Below, in pieces: positions 33,636 to 42,622 of a stretch of 64,000 bases of DNA. Source of the DNA: Cyanobacteria bacterium FACHB-DQ100 (GTDB taxonomy: Bacteria; Cyanobacteriota; Cyanobacteriia; Leptolyngbyales; Leptolyngbyaceae); the NCBI GenBank assembly GCA_014695195.1, contig JACJNW010000032.1:1-64000 (forward strand). The letters run 5' to 3'. The notes beneath the pieces are model-generated. The model did no database searches, had not been told where the DNA came from, and saw only the letters and a program-made list of their open reading frames with translations. How positions within the stretch are numbered: position 1 is the first letter of the stretch; each line of letters opens with the position of its first letter. A program made the translations under genes and the position numbers.

Positions 33636-36365
33636 TCATGCGATCGGGAGTACCACTCGGCTCATAATTCGCCCATCATCCAGCTTGTAAAGATTGAATT
33701 CCGATCCCATTTGCTGCATGAGTGACTGACAGATTGCGAGATGGAGTCCGGGCGGTTTGTCGAGCGTGGACGGAGCGAGCAAATCTACAGCTCGTCCGGC
33801 TTCAAGGTCTTCGCAGAGTCGCGGCTCGATCGCACCATCGTCGGTAATGGCAATTTCCATCCACTGAGCGCTGATTTGCCGACACCAAATATCAATACGT
33901 CCGCCCAGATTTGCCCGTTGACAAGCAATGAGCAGCAGTTCGTACAGGACTAATTCAAGCTTAGTAATGTCTCCGTAGATCATCGGATTAATTTCGTGAT
34001 GCACTTGTGACCAGAGTTGGCGCTGCTTGAGCAAGTGATCGACGCGATCGAGCGCTCGTCTGACCAGTCCGATCATTTGCACCGTTTCGTTTCTGATTGT
34101 CAGTTGCCATTGTTCATCGCGAATCACATGACGCACCGGCTCGATCGTGGTGTCGATTTGTCGCAGCAGTTGAGCTTGTCGCGCATCACCGAGCGGCAGT
34201 TCAGCTAGTCGAGAAACGCTGAACTTGACCGATCGATACAGATCTTCGAGCCGACGCTGCTTGTACCAACTGAGGCGCTCTAACCGTTCGCGATCGCGCT
34301 TCAATGCTTCGGACACCATTAAATGTCGGCGTGACCAGGCAAACTGAGCGACCAAGGTATTCAAAACGGTGAGGTGACGATCGAGCCATTGCCGCTCTAG
34401 CCGATCCGCCACCAGGACAACCGCAGTGGGTTCATGTTCGGGCGCAGTTCTGAGCGTGATTGCCAAAATTTGACCGATTCCAGGCGCGTTCAACCACTGC
34501 CGGGTTTCGATCGGAATCTCATCGATAGAAACGGAGAGAATTCCGTCGTGAGTTAGGACGCGCTGAAGAAAAGTATCCGTCTCGATCGAGACTTTCAGAA
34601 GGGGGTCGATGTGGAACCGACGATCGTTGTTTGATTGCACCACTCGTCCGATTCCCCGACCTGCTGCCCAGCCGACTAGAACTGCCAAGGGTGCTTCTAA
34701 AATTTGCGCGATGTACTGTAACGCCGATTTTTCTAGCAAATCTAAATGCTGCGTTTGTTGAATCGTATTCAAGCCCCATTGAATCGTCTGATAGATCTTG
34801 CGCTGTTGGTCGTTTTGCTGCTGCAAGCTCCATTGCCGGAGAACAATTCCCACTTGCTGAGCGGCAATCTTGGTAAACTCGCCTTCGCGCTGTGTCCACG
34901 ATCGCGCCTGCTCATGCGCCAAAATCAGCACCCCTTCTACAGCGTGTCCGAGAGTCGTGCTGCACACCAATAGCGATCGCACTCCCAGCTCTAAAAGCGG
35001 AGTTCGCCAAGCTGCAAAGCGGAGATCGTCTGCTAGATTCTCGATCGCGATCGGGTTCGACTGTTTTTCTAGCATTTGCCAGTCGATCGGGCTGAGAGAG
35101 GTAAACCAAGCAGGCAGCGGTCGTTTATATTGTGGCTGGGTTTGATAGCGCACTTCAAACGCATCGCGATCGGAATCGTAGAGCAAAACGATCACGCGAT
35201 CGATGCCTAATCGCTGATTTAACAAAGTTGCAGCATTTTGCAAGGCAGAAACTCCATCGCCTGTGCTGTAAATTGCTTTAGCGATTTCGGCAGTGAGGGC
35301 TTGATCGAGTTTGACTTGGGCGATCGTGTTTTCCATGCCTTCGAGCGGCGATACCAGCCCCAGTAGCTGCGCGGCTGCTCGCATAAACCGTTTATCTTCG
35401 TCTTGCCAGCTTCGGGGTTGGTCGCTTTCTGCGGTGAGAAATCCCAATAGCTCGTTCTGGTATAAGATCGGAGCCGCAATTAGCGATCGCGCCCGAATGA
35501 ATTCCATCACTCGCACGGTGATCTCCGCTTTGGTCAGGCTGATGGATTCGCCGATTGTAATCACTTGATCGGCTTGCAGCGCTTGATAAAAACTGCTCAT
35601 TTCCTGCACGGTTAGCCCGGATGCAGAATCGATCGAGCGAGTTCCTTTTTGATTTGTGGCTCTTCGCCAAAAATAGCGGCGCGTCGGTTCAAACCAGTAG
35701 AGGCTCGTTCGGGCAGGCTGAACAAACTGCTGGACTTGCTCTATAACGCGATCGAGCCGCTGTTCAAAATTAGGGAGCGATCGCAGTTCCGAGAGCATTG
35801 TTAACATCGGACGATCAACGTGCTTAATTTGTTGTCGCTTCTGTTCTTGTTCTGCGGCTTCTAGCGTGGCTGCAAATTCTCCTAAAACGATCGCGATTAG
35901 CGATTGTTCTTCGGGTCTTGGAAAGCTTCCCCATAGTTTTGAGCCGACGATCGTGACCCCATAGCATTGATTCTTGAGTGAGATCGGGAAAATCATCGCG
36001 CCTTGAATGTTCGCTTTTTCGGCAAATTTGCGCCACTCGTTTGCCCGTTGTGCTTCACGCAGATCAGGAAAGGTGAGCGGTATTTGCTGAACGACGGCTT
36101 GTTCGAGAATGTCGCCTGGAGTGAGGATGAATCGTTGTTTGAGAAAGGGTGCATCTCGCAGCGGGCTTTTCCCTCCTTTACCAGACAAACGATGTTCAGC
36201 ACGATCGTACAATCCAATCCAGACGAGATCGAAGGCAAAGCAGGTATTGAGATAGGCGTAGACAGATTCGATCGCAAGGGTATCTCCCTCACGCAGATGT
36301 TTGAGAACGCGACTGAGGGCGATTAAGTGTTGTTCAGATTGCGTTGTCTCTTTCGAGTAACCCAT
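33636..36365 (-). CDS. Multi-GAF protein with degenerate histidine kinase module
   Basis: A 909-residue soluble protein. About four GAF-like domains fill residues 1-690, with matches such as GAMIFPISLKNQCYGVTIVG, SLIAAPILYQNELLGFLTAE and SLLVCSTTLGHAVEGVLILA. The C-terminal 200 residues have the layout of a histidine kinase but the parts are degraded. No His-Glu phosphoacceptor motif is visible in the dimerisation helix (KQRRLEDLYRSVKFSV). The N-box reads ELLLIACQRA instead of N-x-x-x-N. TDDGAIEP stands for the G1 box and GLHLAI for G2. It probably acts as a scaffold or allosteric partner rather than a kinase (inference). It is divergent from pyrD. Confidence 0.8.
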   Translation of the reverse strand: MGYSKETTQSEQHLIALSRVLKHLREGDTLAIESVYAYLNTCFAFDLVWIGLYDRAEHRLSGKGGKSPLRDAPFLKQRFILTPGDILEQAVVQQIPLTFPDLREAQRANEWRKFAEKANIQGAMIFPISLKNQCYGVTIVGSKLWGSFPRPEEQSLIAIVLGEFAATLEAAEQEQKRQQIKHVDRPMLTMLSELRSLPNFEQRLDRVIEQVQQFVQPARTSLYWFEPTRRYFWRRATNQKGTRSIDSASGLTVQEMSSFYQALQADQVITIGESISLTKAEITVRVMEFIRARSLIAAPILYQNELLGFLTAESDQPRSWQDEDKRFMRAAAQLLGLVSPLEGMENTIAQVKLDQALTAEIAKAIYSTGDGVSALQNAATLLNQRLGIDRVIVLLYDSDRDAFEVRYQTQPQYKRPLPAWFTSLSPIDWQMLEKQSNPIAIENLADDLRFAAWRTPLLELGVRSLLVCSTTLGHAVEGVLILAHEQARSWTQREGEFTKIAAQQVGIVLRQWSLQQQNDQQRKIYQTIQWGLNTIQQTQHLDLLEKSALQYIAQILEAPLAVLVGWAAGRGIGRVVQSNNDRRFHIDPLLKVSIETDTFLQRVLTHDGILSVSIDEIPIETRQWLNAPGIGQILAITLRTAPEHEPTAVVLVADRLERQWLDRHLTVLNTLVAQFAWSRRHLMVSEALKRDRERLERLSWYKQRRLEDLYRSVKFSVSRLAELPLGDARQAQLLRQIDTTIEPVRHVIRDEQWQLTIRNETVQMIGLVRRALDRVDHLLKQRQLWSQVHHEINPMIYGDITKLELVLYELLLIACQRANLGGRIDIWCRQISAQWMEIAITDDGAIEPRLCEDLEAGRAVDLLAPSTLDKPPGLHLAICQSLMQQMGSEFNLYKLDDGRIMSRVVLPIA

Positions 36366-36539
36366 GTATCAGCCGGAGGATAGCGCACAGGAGCGGCGGG
36401 ATTTGCCTACTCGTTTGATAGAGTGCCCGGAGATTGTAGGTTTTGCACGAGTGCGATTGGATGGATACAGTCGCGCAGCGAACCTGACCAAAAATGCGCT
36501 ACTGTATCGATGCTCTCTTGTTTTAATTAAATTCTTCCT

Positions 36540-37661
36540 GTGTCAGATTTCTATCGATCGATTCTTCGTCCTGTTCTGTTTTCTGGTTTGAATGCTGATC
36601 CGGAGTGGCTGCACGTTCAGACTCTACGATCGCTCAGTTGGATCAATTCGTCGGACTGGCTGCGATCGCGCTTAAATCATCTGTATGGATTTGACTCGCC
36701 TCGGTTGTCGCAGTCTCTTTGGGGTTTGACGTTTGCGAATCCGATCGGTTTAGCGGCAGGGTTTGATAAAGATGGCGTGGCAGCGAATGTTTGGTCGAGT
36801 TTTGGGTTTGGGTTTGCCGAATTGGGAACGGTGACGTTTCATGCTCAGCCTGGAAATCCACAGCCGCGCTTGTTTCGGTTGGTCGAGGATCTGGCGGCAC
36901 TCAATCGCATGGGATTTAACAATCAAGGAGCCGCTTCGCTGCGATCGCGACTGGAGCAGCAAAGCAAAGGGATTCCGATCGGGATTAATCTAGGCAAGTC
37001 AAAAATTACGCCGCTGGAGGCTGCCGCAGAGGATTATTTAGGCAGTTTTCGATTGTTAAAACCCCTGGGCGATTATTTTGTCGTGAACGTCAGCTCTCCG
37101 AATACGCCGGGACTGCGATCGCTCCAAGCCACTGATCAGCTAGAGCCGATTTTGTCAGCCTTGCAAACCGAGAATCAAGCCGAAAAGCCTTTGCTGGTAA
37201 AGATTGCGCCTGATTTGGAATTTGAGGATATTGCTGCGATCGTAGACTTAGCTCAGCGCTTTCAACTGTCTGGAATTATCGCAACAAACACAACGATTCG
37301 CCGCGATGGACTGAAAACGCAAATGATTCCGGCGACTAGAAAGCCGATTACAGAAGAAGCAGGTGGAATCAGTGGCGCTCCGGTCAGAGAAAGATCCACC
37401 GAAGTCATTCGAGCGATTTGGAAACAAACTCAGGGAAGCTTACCGATTATCGGCGTAGGCGGTGTGTTCTCGGCGGAGGATGCTTGGGAAAAGATTACGG
37501 CTGGGGCAAGTTTAGTTCAAGTCTATACGGGTTGGATTTACGAAGGTCCAACAATGGTCAAGCGGATCTTGCAGGGATTAGAGGAACGACTAGAGCAATC
37601 CGGCTTTGAGAGTTTGCAGGCGGCGATCGGCTCCTCGCACAATCTTGCGATTAAAGAGTAA
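36540..37661 (+). CDS. pyrD: Dihydroorotate dehydrogenase (quinone), class 2
   Basis: PyrD oxidises dihydroorotate to orotate in pyrimidine synthesis and passes electrons to the membrane quinone pool through FMN. At 373 residues it is the membrane-associated class 2 form, with the N-terminal helical extension (residues 1-45). Motifs seen are [21 protein letters not shown], the catalytic-Ser segment [12 protein letters not shown], and the FMN-phosphate segment IIGVGGV. It starts with GTG and no strong ribosome site is visible. It is separate from other pyr genes. Confidence 0.95.
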   Translation: MSDFYRSILRPVLFSGLNADPEWLHVQTLRSLSWINSSDWLRSRLNHLYGFDSPRLSQSLWGLTFANPIGLAAGFDKDGVAANVWSSFGFGFAELGTVTFHAQPGNPQPRLFRLVEDLAALNRMGFNNQGAASLRSRLEQQSKGIPIGINLGKSKITPLEAAAEDYLGSFRLLKPLGDYFVVNVSSPNTPGLRSLQATDQLEPILSALQTENQAEKPLLVKIAPDLEFEDIAAIVDLAQRFQLSGIIATNTTIRRDGLKTQMIPATRKPITEEAGGISGAPVRERSTEVIRAIWKQTQGSLPIIGVGGVFSAEDAWEKITAGASLVQVYTGWIYEGPTMVKRILQGLEERLEQSGFESLQAAIGSSHNLAIKE

Positions 37662-37729
37662 TCCTAAAGAGCGATGCGGGGATCAATCACTTTCCGAATA
37701 GTAAAAAGGAAGTTCTGCGATCGCTCTGT

Positions 37730-38515
37730 ATGAAAACCGCGTTTCTGATTTTTGGCGCACAACGCAGTGGAACATCGGTAACGAGCCACATTTTGTCGGA
37801 ATTTGGAGTTAATTTTGGCTCGGATCAACACTTTATTCAAGGTGGACATAATCCGATTTTTTTTGAATTGAAGTGGGTCAATGATGCCAACAATCAACTG
37901 ATTCAAACGTTGGGTTATCGCTATAGCGATTTTTTCTTACCCATTGAGCAAGATTTCGAGGACGATCGCTGGCTTGAACCCGAAGAAAATCTACAGACCA
38001 AAATTGCTCAAGAATGGGGCGAGACTGCGACGATCGGACTCAAAGATCCGCGCTTTTCGCTCACTTTTCCGCTATGGCAGCGAGTTTTATCAAATGCAGG
38101 CTATCAATTAAACATCATTCTTGCGTTTCGCTCTCCATCTAGCTTTCTCAAATCCAATCAAGCCTTGTTTTACAACTGGGAAGGCTGGGACGTAGATAGA
38201 CATCTGCGCTTTTGGCTGCAATTAAACTTAGCGGCGACGTACTTTACTCGCGATCTGCCTGTCTATTTTCTTTGCTATGAGGATCTGATGAACAATCCCG
38301 GCAAGGAAACTGAACAGTTAGCACAACATTTTGGGCTGGATTCGAGCTTGGTCGATCGTGCAGCAGCAGTGGTCGATCGATCTCACTATCATCATCAAAC
38401 AACAACTGAAACGGGTGTTGCGCTGATTGATGAGTATTACCAACGGCTGCGATCGCGCACTGTTTCAGCAGACGACTATCTAAGCTACCGCAACACTACT
38501 TTATCTCTCGCCTAA
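37730..38515 (+). CDS. Sulfotransferase family protein
   Basis: A 261-residue cytoplasmic protein with the PAPS-binding features of sulfotransferases: the 5'-phosphosulfate loop FGAQRSGTSVTSHIL at the N-terminus and a 3'-phosphate-binding region LKDPRFSLTFPLW followed by AFRSPSSFLKSN. It would move a sulfuryl group from PAPS to an unknown acceptor, such as a glycan, lipid or small metabolite. The next gene, six bases on, is APS kinase, which makes PAPS, so the pair looks like a dedicated sulfation unit. Confidence 0.85.
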   Translation: MKTAFLIFGAQRSGTSVTSHILSEFGVNFGSDQHFIQGGHNPIFFELKWVNDANNQLIQTLGYRYSDFFLPIEQDFEDDRWLEPEENLQTKIAQEWGETATIGLKDPRFSLTFPLWQRVLSNAGYQLNIILAFRSPSSFLKSNQALFYNWEGWDVDRHLRFWLQLNLAATYFTRDLPVYFLCYEDLMNNPGKETEQLAQHFGLDSSLVDRAAAVVDRSHYHHQTTTETGVALIDEYYQRLRSRTVSADDYLSYRNTTLSLA

Positions 38516-38521
38516 TTTGAC

Positions 38522-39115
38522 ATGCTGCAAAACATCGATACCTTAGAGTTAGCCAAACCGGACATTGCTCAGCAGGGCTTAACGGTTTGGTTTACAGGAT
38601 TAAGCGGTGCAGGTAAAACCACAATTTCTCAAGCCGTTTGCCAACACTTGATTGAGCAGGGCTTAAAAGTTGAACATTTAGATGGGGACTTAGTACGCCA
38701 AACATTGACCAAAGGATTGGGATTTAGTCAAGCCGATCGTGAAGAGAACATTCGTCGGATCGGGTTTGTGGCGCATTTACTGACTCGAAACGGTGTGATT
38801 GTGTTGGTTTCTGCGATTTCGCCTTATCGATCGATTCGGCAAGAAGTTCGATCGCAAATTGGTGCATTTATTGAAGTGTTTGTTGATGCGCCTTTAGCGG
38901 TTTGTGAGCAAAGAGATGTGAAAGGACTGTATCAACGAGCGCGAAATGGAGAGATCCCACAGTTTACTGGAATTGATGCACCGTATGAAGCGCCTTTGAA
39001 TCCGGAGGTCACTTGCTCGACTGCGGAGGAAACGATCGACCAGAGTGTGACCAAAGTGATGCAGGTGATTTCTAGATATCAGGCGAGTTCAGCAAGTTTC
39101 TCGGCTTCGGTTTGA
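38522..39115 (+). CDS. cysC: Adenylyl-sulfate kinase (APS kinase)
   Basis: CysC phosphorylates adenosine 5'-phosphosulfate to PAPS. The 197-residue protein has the P-loop FTGLSGAGKTT, the DGDLVRQTL substrate segment, ENIRRIGFVAHLL, the SAISPYRSIRQEVR segment and FTGIDAPYEAP, all diagnostic of APS kinases. It lies six bases behind a sulfotransferase gene in the same direction. PAPS can serve sulfate reduction as well as sulfation; the gene pairing favours sulfation. An interspersed palindromic repeat follows. Confidence 0.96.
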   Translation: MLQNIDTLELAKPDIAQQGLTVWFTGLSGAGKTTISQAVCQHLIEQGLKVEHLDGDLVRQTLTKGLGFSQADREENIRRIGFVAHLLTRNGVIVLVSAISPYRSIRQEVRSQIGAFIEVFVDAPLAVCEQRDVKGLYQRARNGEIPQFTGIDAPYEAPLNPEVTCSTAEETIDQSVTKVMQVISRYQASSASFSASV

Positions 39116-39125
39116 AGGGGTGATT

Positions 39126-39142
39126 GCCCCCTAAATCCCTCC
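39126..39142. repeat. Palindromic repeat, terminal fragment
   Basis: GCCCCCTAAATCCCTCC resembles the left end of the complete palindromic element that begins 47 bases later, with one change. It is an isolated end. Confidence 0.5.
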
Positions 39143-39188
39143 TACCGTGCACAAACATCTCTTTCCCGCTTCGTTGCCATCGGCTTCA

Positions 39189-39292
39189 GCCCCCTAAATC
39201 CCCCAAATTGGGGGACTTTGAACTTGAAGAAATCATTGCATTAGAAAACTCTTTTTTCTTCAAAGTCCCCCAGAATGGGGGATTTAGGGGGC
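39189..39292. repeat. Palindromic interspersed repeat, complete copy
   Basis: A 104-bp element with perfect 16-bp inverted ends, GCCCCCTAAATCCCCC at 39189-39204 and GGGGGATTTAGGGGGC at 39277-39292. Each arm also contains its own hairpin (CCCCC-AAATT-GGGGG and CCCCC-AGAAT-GGGGG). The inner parts GACTTTGAA and TTCAAAGTC pair as well, so the whole can fold into a branched structure. It has no coding capacity, as in MITE-like elements. It sits between convergent cysC and the solute-binding protein gene. Confidence 0.9.
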
Positions 39293-39403
39293 GAGGGATC
39301 TCAGCAATCACAAACCAATCGACTTGTGTGTACAGGGTAGAAGGGCTGGGAATGAGGGCGATTCGCCCCCAACGCAGCGAGAAATCTCATCAATTCAGCA
39401 ACT

Positions 39404-40693
39404 CTAAGCCTGACTATTCCAAGCCTGCGCTGCATCGTTAATCGCTTGATCTACAGTTTTCTTACCCAACATTGCCGCCTGAAGATTCTCGTAAATCGTC
39501 TGCTGCAACGTCTTGATATTTTTAACTACCGGAATCAACACCTCCGCTTCCTTAAGCTGCCCTGCACTGACGATTCTGGCTTTATCGATCGCAGTCGCAT
39601 TCGCGGGTGCAGCCGTGAAGTAACCATCTTGTGCCGCTTGAATTGTCGAGGGCAACACATTCGCAGCTTTAGCAAATTCAAGCTGATTGGCATTATTGGT
39701 CAAAAACAGCGCAAACTTTACAGCAGCATCCGGCTGATCCGTATCTTTTGGAATTGCGATATTCATTACGGCAACATTCTTCTTGCGAGTATCGCCCGTG
39801 ATTTGCGGAGCAGACTGCGAGGCTTGAGCGATCGTCGGTGCATTTTTCGCGATCGACTTGAGGAACTCCGCACCCGATGCCAAAATTGCCGTATTGCCCT
39901 GCTGATAGAGATCGATCGCGTGTCGATGTCCTTCAGTTAAGACTTCTTTTGGCATCAAACCATTTTTGTACATATCAACCCAATACTGAAATGCCGCTTT
40001 ACCTTGAGGCGTATTAAATGCCGCTTTGCCCTGAGCATCGACTAACTGAACACCCATCTGCACAAACGATTCCATCACTTCCCCAGAATCATTCGGAACA
40101 ACTGTGGCAAAGAACGCATATTTTCCAGTTTTTTCCTTGATTTGCTTTGCAGCTTGAGCCAGTTCTGCATAAGTCGCAGGCGGTTTGGAAATGCCTGCTT
40201 TCTTCATCAAATCCGTGTTGTAAATCGCAACTCGTGTGGTCAAATACCAAGGCACACCAAAGGTTTTACCGTTCAGCGTACTCGCTTGCCAAATTCCCGG
40301 AAAATACTGTTGCTTCACGTCCGCCGGAATTTTCTCATCGAGATTCATCCACGCGCCCCGCTCAGCCAACTGAGACGCAAACCCAGGATTAAGATTCACC
40401 ACATCTGGAGCCGTTTTCGCCGCCACAGAAGTCAAAATCTTGCGCTCCATCTCTGCCCAAGGCACGTCTGTCCAGCGAACTTTTACGCCCGGATTTTCTT
40501 GCTCAAACTTTGCAAACAGCGCTTTGAAATAGTTATCAAACTGTGGGCTCAGTTGCATCGTCCAAAAATCAAGCTGACCGTCCGCCGCTCTTTGTCCGTT
40601 GGGAGTCCCACTGCCGCAACTGACCAGCCAACTAAGCACAACTCCCAAAATCGTAAATATCGTAAACGTTTTCCAAGTTCTAATCTGACGCAT
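39404..40693 (-). CDS. ABC sugar-type solute-binding lipoprotein
   Basis: A 429-residue family 1 extracellular binding protein. The start is the ATG at 40693 (a TTG four codons upstream is also open). The N-terminus MRQIRTWKTF, a hydrophobic stretch and the lipobox LVSC mark a lipoprotein. Mature landmarks include LDFWTMQLSPQFDNYFKALF, APDVVNLNPGFASQLAERG and FGVPWYLTTRVAIYNTDLM, typical of maltose, sn-glycerol-3-phosphate or oligosaccharide binders. The MalK-type ATPase at 42623 is on the same strand, but a histidine kinase lies between and no permease genes are in the window. The ligand is unknown. Confidence 0.92.
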   Translation of the reverse strand: MRQIRTWKTFTIFTILGVVLSWLVSCGSGTPNGQRAADGQLDFWTMQLSPQFDNYFKALFAKFEQENPGVKVRWTDVPWAEMERKILTSVAAKTAPDVVNLNPGFASQLAERGAWMNLDEKIPADVKQQYFPGIWQASTLNGKTFGVPWYLTTRVAIYNTDLMKKAGISKPPATYAELAQAAKQIKEKTGKYAFFATVVPNDSGEVMESFVQMGVQLVDAQGKAAFNTPQGKAAFQYWVDMYKNGLMPKEVLTEGHRHAIDLYQQGNTAILASGAEFLKSIAKNAPTIAQASQSAPQITGDTRKKNVAVMNIAIPKDTDQPDAAVKFALFLTNNANQLEFAKAANVLPSTIQAAQDGYFTAAPANATAIDKARIVSAGQLKEAEVLIPVVKNIKTLQQTIYENLQAAMLGKKTVDQAINDAAQAWNSQA

Positions 40694-40742
40694 GAATCTA
40701 CACAATGTCTTGCAGTGTAGCTCAGTTTACCGGATCAATTGC

Positions 40743-42491
40743 TCAACTCCACATTAACTGCCGCACCGGGATCTCAATTACGAAAGTTGCACCCCGTTTT
40801 GAGGGACGATCGCAGCTTAATCGTCCTCCATGCTGCTCAGTCACAATCTGATAGCTCACAGATAGTCCCAATCCTGACCCTTGTCCCACAGGCTTTGTCG
40901 TAAAGAATGGATCAAACAAACGGCGCTGTGTTGCCGCAGTCATGCCGATGCCGTTGTCTGTAATCGAAATCCGCGCCCACTCGGTTGAATCTGACTGTTG
41001 AAACAGCGAAGTTTGCACTGTAATTTCTGGAGTAAAGTCAATTTCTTCTGCAAGCCAGCGCTCATTAATTGCACCGATCGCATTAGATAGCACATTAATA
41101 AAGACTTGATTCAGCAAGCCTGCGTAACATTGGATCTTTGGTAGAGCGCCATAGTCTTTGACAATCTGAATGGCTGGACGCAGCAACGGACTCCCGCAAG
41201 CTCGATTTGACTTTAACAAATGCTGTAATAACATCAATGCACTTTCAATCCCTTCGTGCAAATCGACCGCTTTTAGATCCGCTTCATCATGGCGCGAGAA
41301 ATGTCTGAGCGATCGCACAATATCGCGAATGCGTTCTGCTCCGGTTCCCATTGAGTCCAGCAGCTTCATTAAGTCGTGCCGCACAAATTCTAAATCCAGG
41401 TCTTCGAGTTCTTCGGCAATCTGTTCACTGGGAACCGGATGATCCGCTTGATAAAGCTGAATTATCCGTAGCAAATCTTCGATATAGTCTTTTGCGTGTT
41501 CAACGTTGCCGTAGATAAAACTCACTGGATTGTTAATTTCGTGAGCAATGCCTGCAACTAATTGCCCCAAGCTCGACATTTTTTCATTTTGAATCAGTTG
41601 TGCCTGAGTTTTTTGGAGTTGCTTAAATGCAGATTCAAGCTCTTGGGCTTGTTGACGGAGTTGGGCGTCGGATTGTTTGAGTGCAAGATCCGCTTGTTCG
41701 CGTTCTGCCTCTAACCGGATGCGATCGCTGATGTCGCGAGCCATTGAAACAACACCCGTGATATTTCCATCTGCATCTAAAATCTGGCTGTTATACCACT
41801 CACAAACAATGATTTCTCCATCGTCTCTGAGGTTTTGATTAATGCTGTGAATTTCACCCTGTTGCTCAAACAGCGTTTTAATAATCTGATTGACTTTTGC
41901 TTGATCCTGTTCCGGCACCCAACAGTTTCCATTCCGTCCTATTGCTTGCGATCGTGGAGTTTTAAAGATTTTTTCGGCTGCTGGATTCCATTCTTTCGCG
42001 GTAAATTCCGGTGTCCATTCGATAATCCCCATCGGTGCGTGTTGAATCAGCATCGATAGTCGTTGTTCTGACTTTAGAAGTGCAACTTCCGCCTGCTGTC
42101 GTTCGATCTCGCTTCTGGCGCGATCAATTCTGTCCGCATTGATTGAATCTTCGATTGTTCCGATAACAAAAGGATTTCCGTCTGCATCGTGTACGATCGA
42201 CTTAACCACTGAAACCGCTTGCGCTTGTCCGTTAGCATCGTGGAGGTAGCCTGTCTGAATCACATCGGTTTCGCGGGTGAAAATGCCTCCATCGTCTCTT
42301 AATTCTGCGGAGAAGACGCGATCGGCACCTTCGAGGAGTTGTGCAGCGGTGTAGCGCGATCGTGCGACAAGGGCGCGATTCACAAACACAACGCGAGCAT
42401 GACGATCTTGAATAAAAATTGGAGCCGCAACTCGATCGAGAACGTGACAAAAACTTAGTGCTGCGGTGGTCTCAATCTCCTGACCAATCAT
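40743..42491 (-). CDS. PAS-domain sensor histidine kinase
   Basis: A 582-residue soluble kinase. Two PAS domains (about 10-120 and 140-265; PIFIQDRHARVVFVNRAL and GIIEWTPEFTAKEWNPAAE) are followed by a coiled coil (about 265-305). The HisKA-type domain has the phosphoacceptor His in AGIAHEINNPVSFIYGN, and the ATPase has the N-box INVLSNAIGAI, ITDNGIGM and GSGLGLSVSY. There is no membrane segment, so the signal is internal. It has no adjacent response regulator. It lies between the ABC ATPase and the binding-protein genes on the same strand and may sense the same nutrient state (inference). Confidence 0.92.
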   Translation of the reverse strand: MIGQEIETTAALSFCHVLDRVAAPIFIQDRHARVVFVNRALVARSRYTAAQLLEGADRVFSAELRDDGGIFTRETDVIQTGYLHDANGQAQAVSVVKSIVHDADGNPFVIGTIEDSINADRIDRARSEIERQQAEVALLKSEQRLSMLIQHAPMGIIEWTPEFTAKEWNPAAEKIFKTPRSQAIGRNGNCWVPEQDQAKVNQIIKTLFEQQGEIHSINQNLRDDGEIIVCEWYNSQILDADGNITGVVSMARDISDRIRLEAEREQADLALKQSDAQLRQQAQELESAFKQLQKTQAQLIQNEKMSSLGQLVAGIAHEINNPVSFIYGNVEHAKDYIEDLLRIIQLYQADHPVPSEQIAEELEDLDLEFVRHDLMKLLDSMGTGAERIRDIVRSLRHFSRHDEADLKAVDLHEGIESALMLLQHLLKSNRACGSPLLRPAIQIVKDYGALPKIQCYAGLLNQVFINVLSNAIGAINERWLAEEIDFTPEITVQTSLFQQSDSTEWARISITDNGIGMTAATQRRLFDPFFTTKPVGQGSGLGLSVSYQIVTEQHGGRLSCDRPSKRGATFVIEIPVRQLMWS

Positions 42492-42622
42492 CGTGGAATC
42501 CCTGATACACGTCCTTTTTAGGATTCCCAGAAAGGAATTCTATTGCGCCAGCGAGCTGGTATGCGCTAATGCAAACCCTCCTGCCCAGAACAGAGATGCA
42601 GGCGACAAACTTTCAGTATTAG

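Noticed and set aside
39126-39292. Possible CRISPR array near the CCCCC repeats
   Set aside because: The repeats are inverted, not evenly spaced direct repeats with unique spacers, and no cas gene is near.
39124-39441. Plus-strand frame of 105 codons over the palindromic repeat
   Set aside because: Its sequence is the translation of the inverted repeat and flanks, with no ribosome site.
40142-40720. 192-codon plus-strand frame antisense to the binding-protein gene
   Set aside because: A long frame opposite a clear lipoprotein gene; its translation is rich in Arg, Cys and His with no family features, as expected of an antisense shadow.
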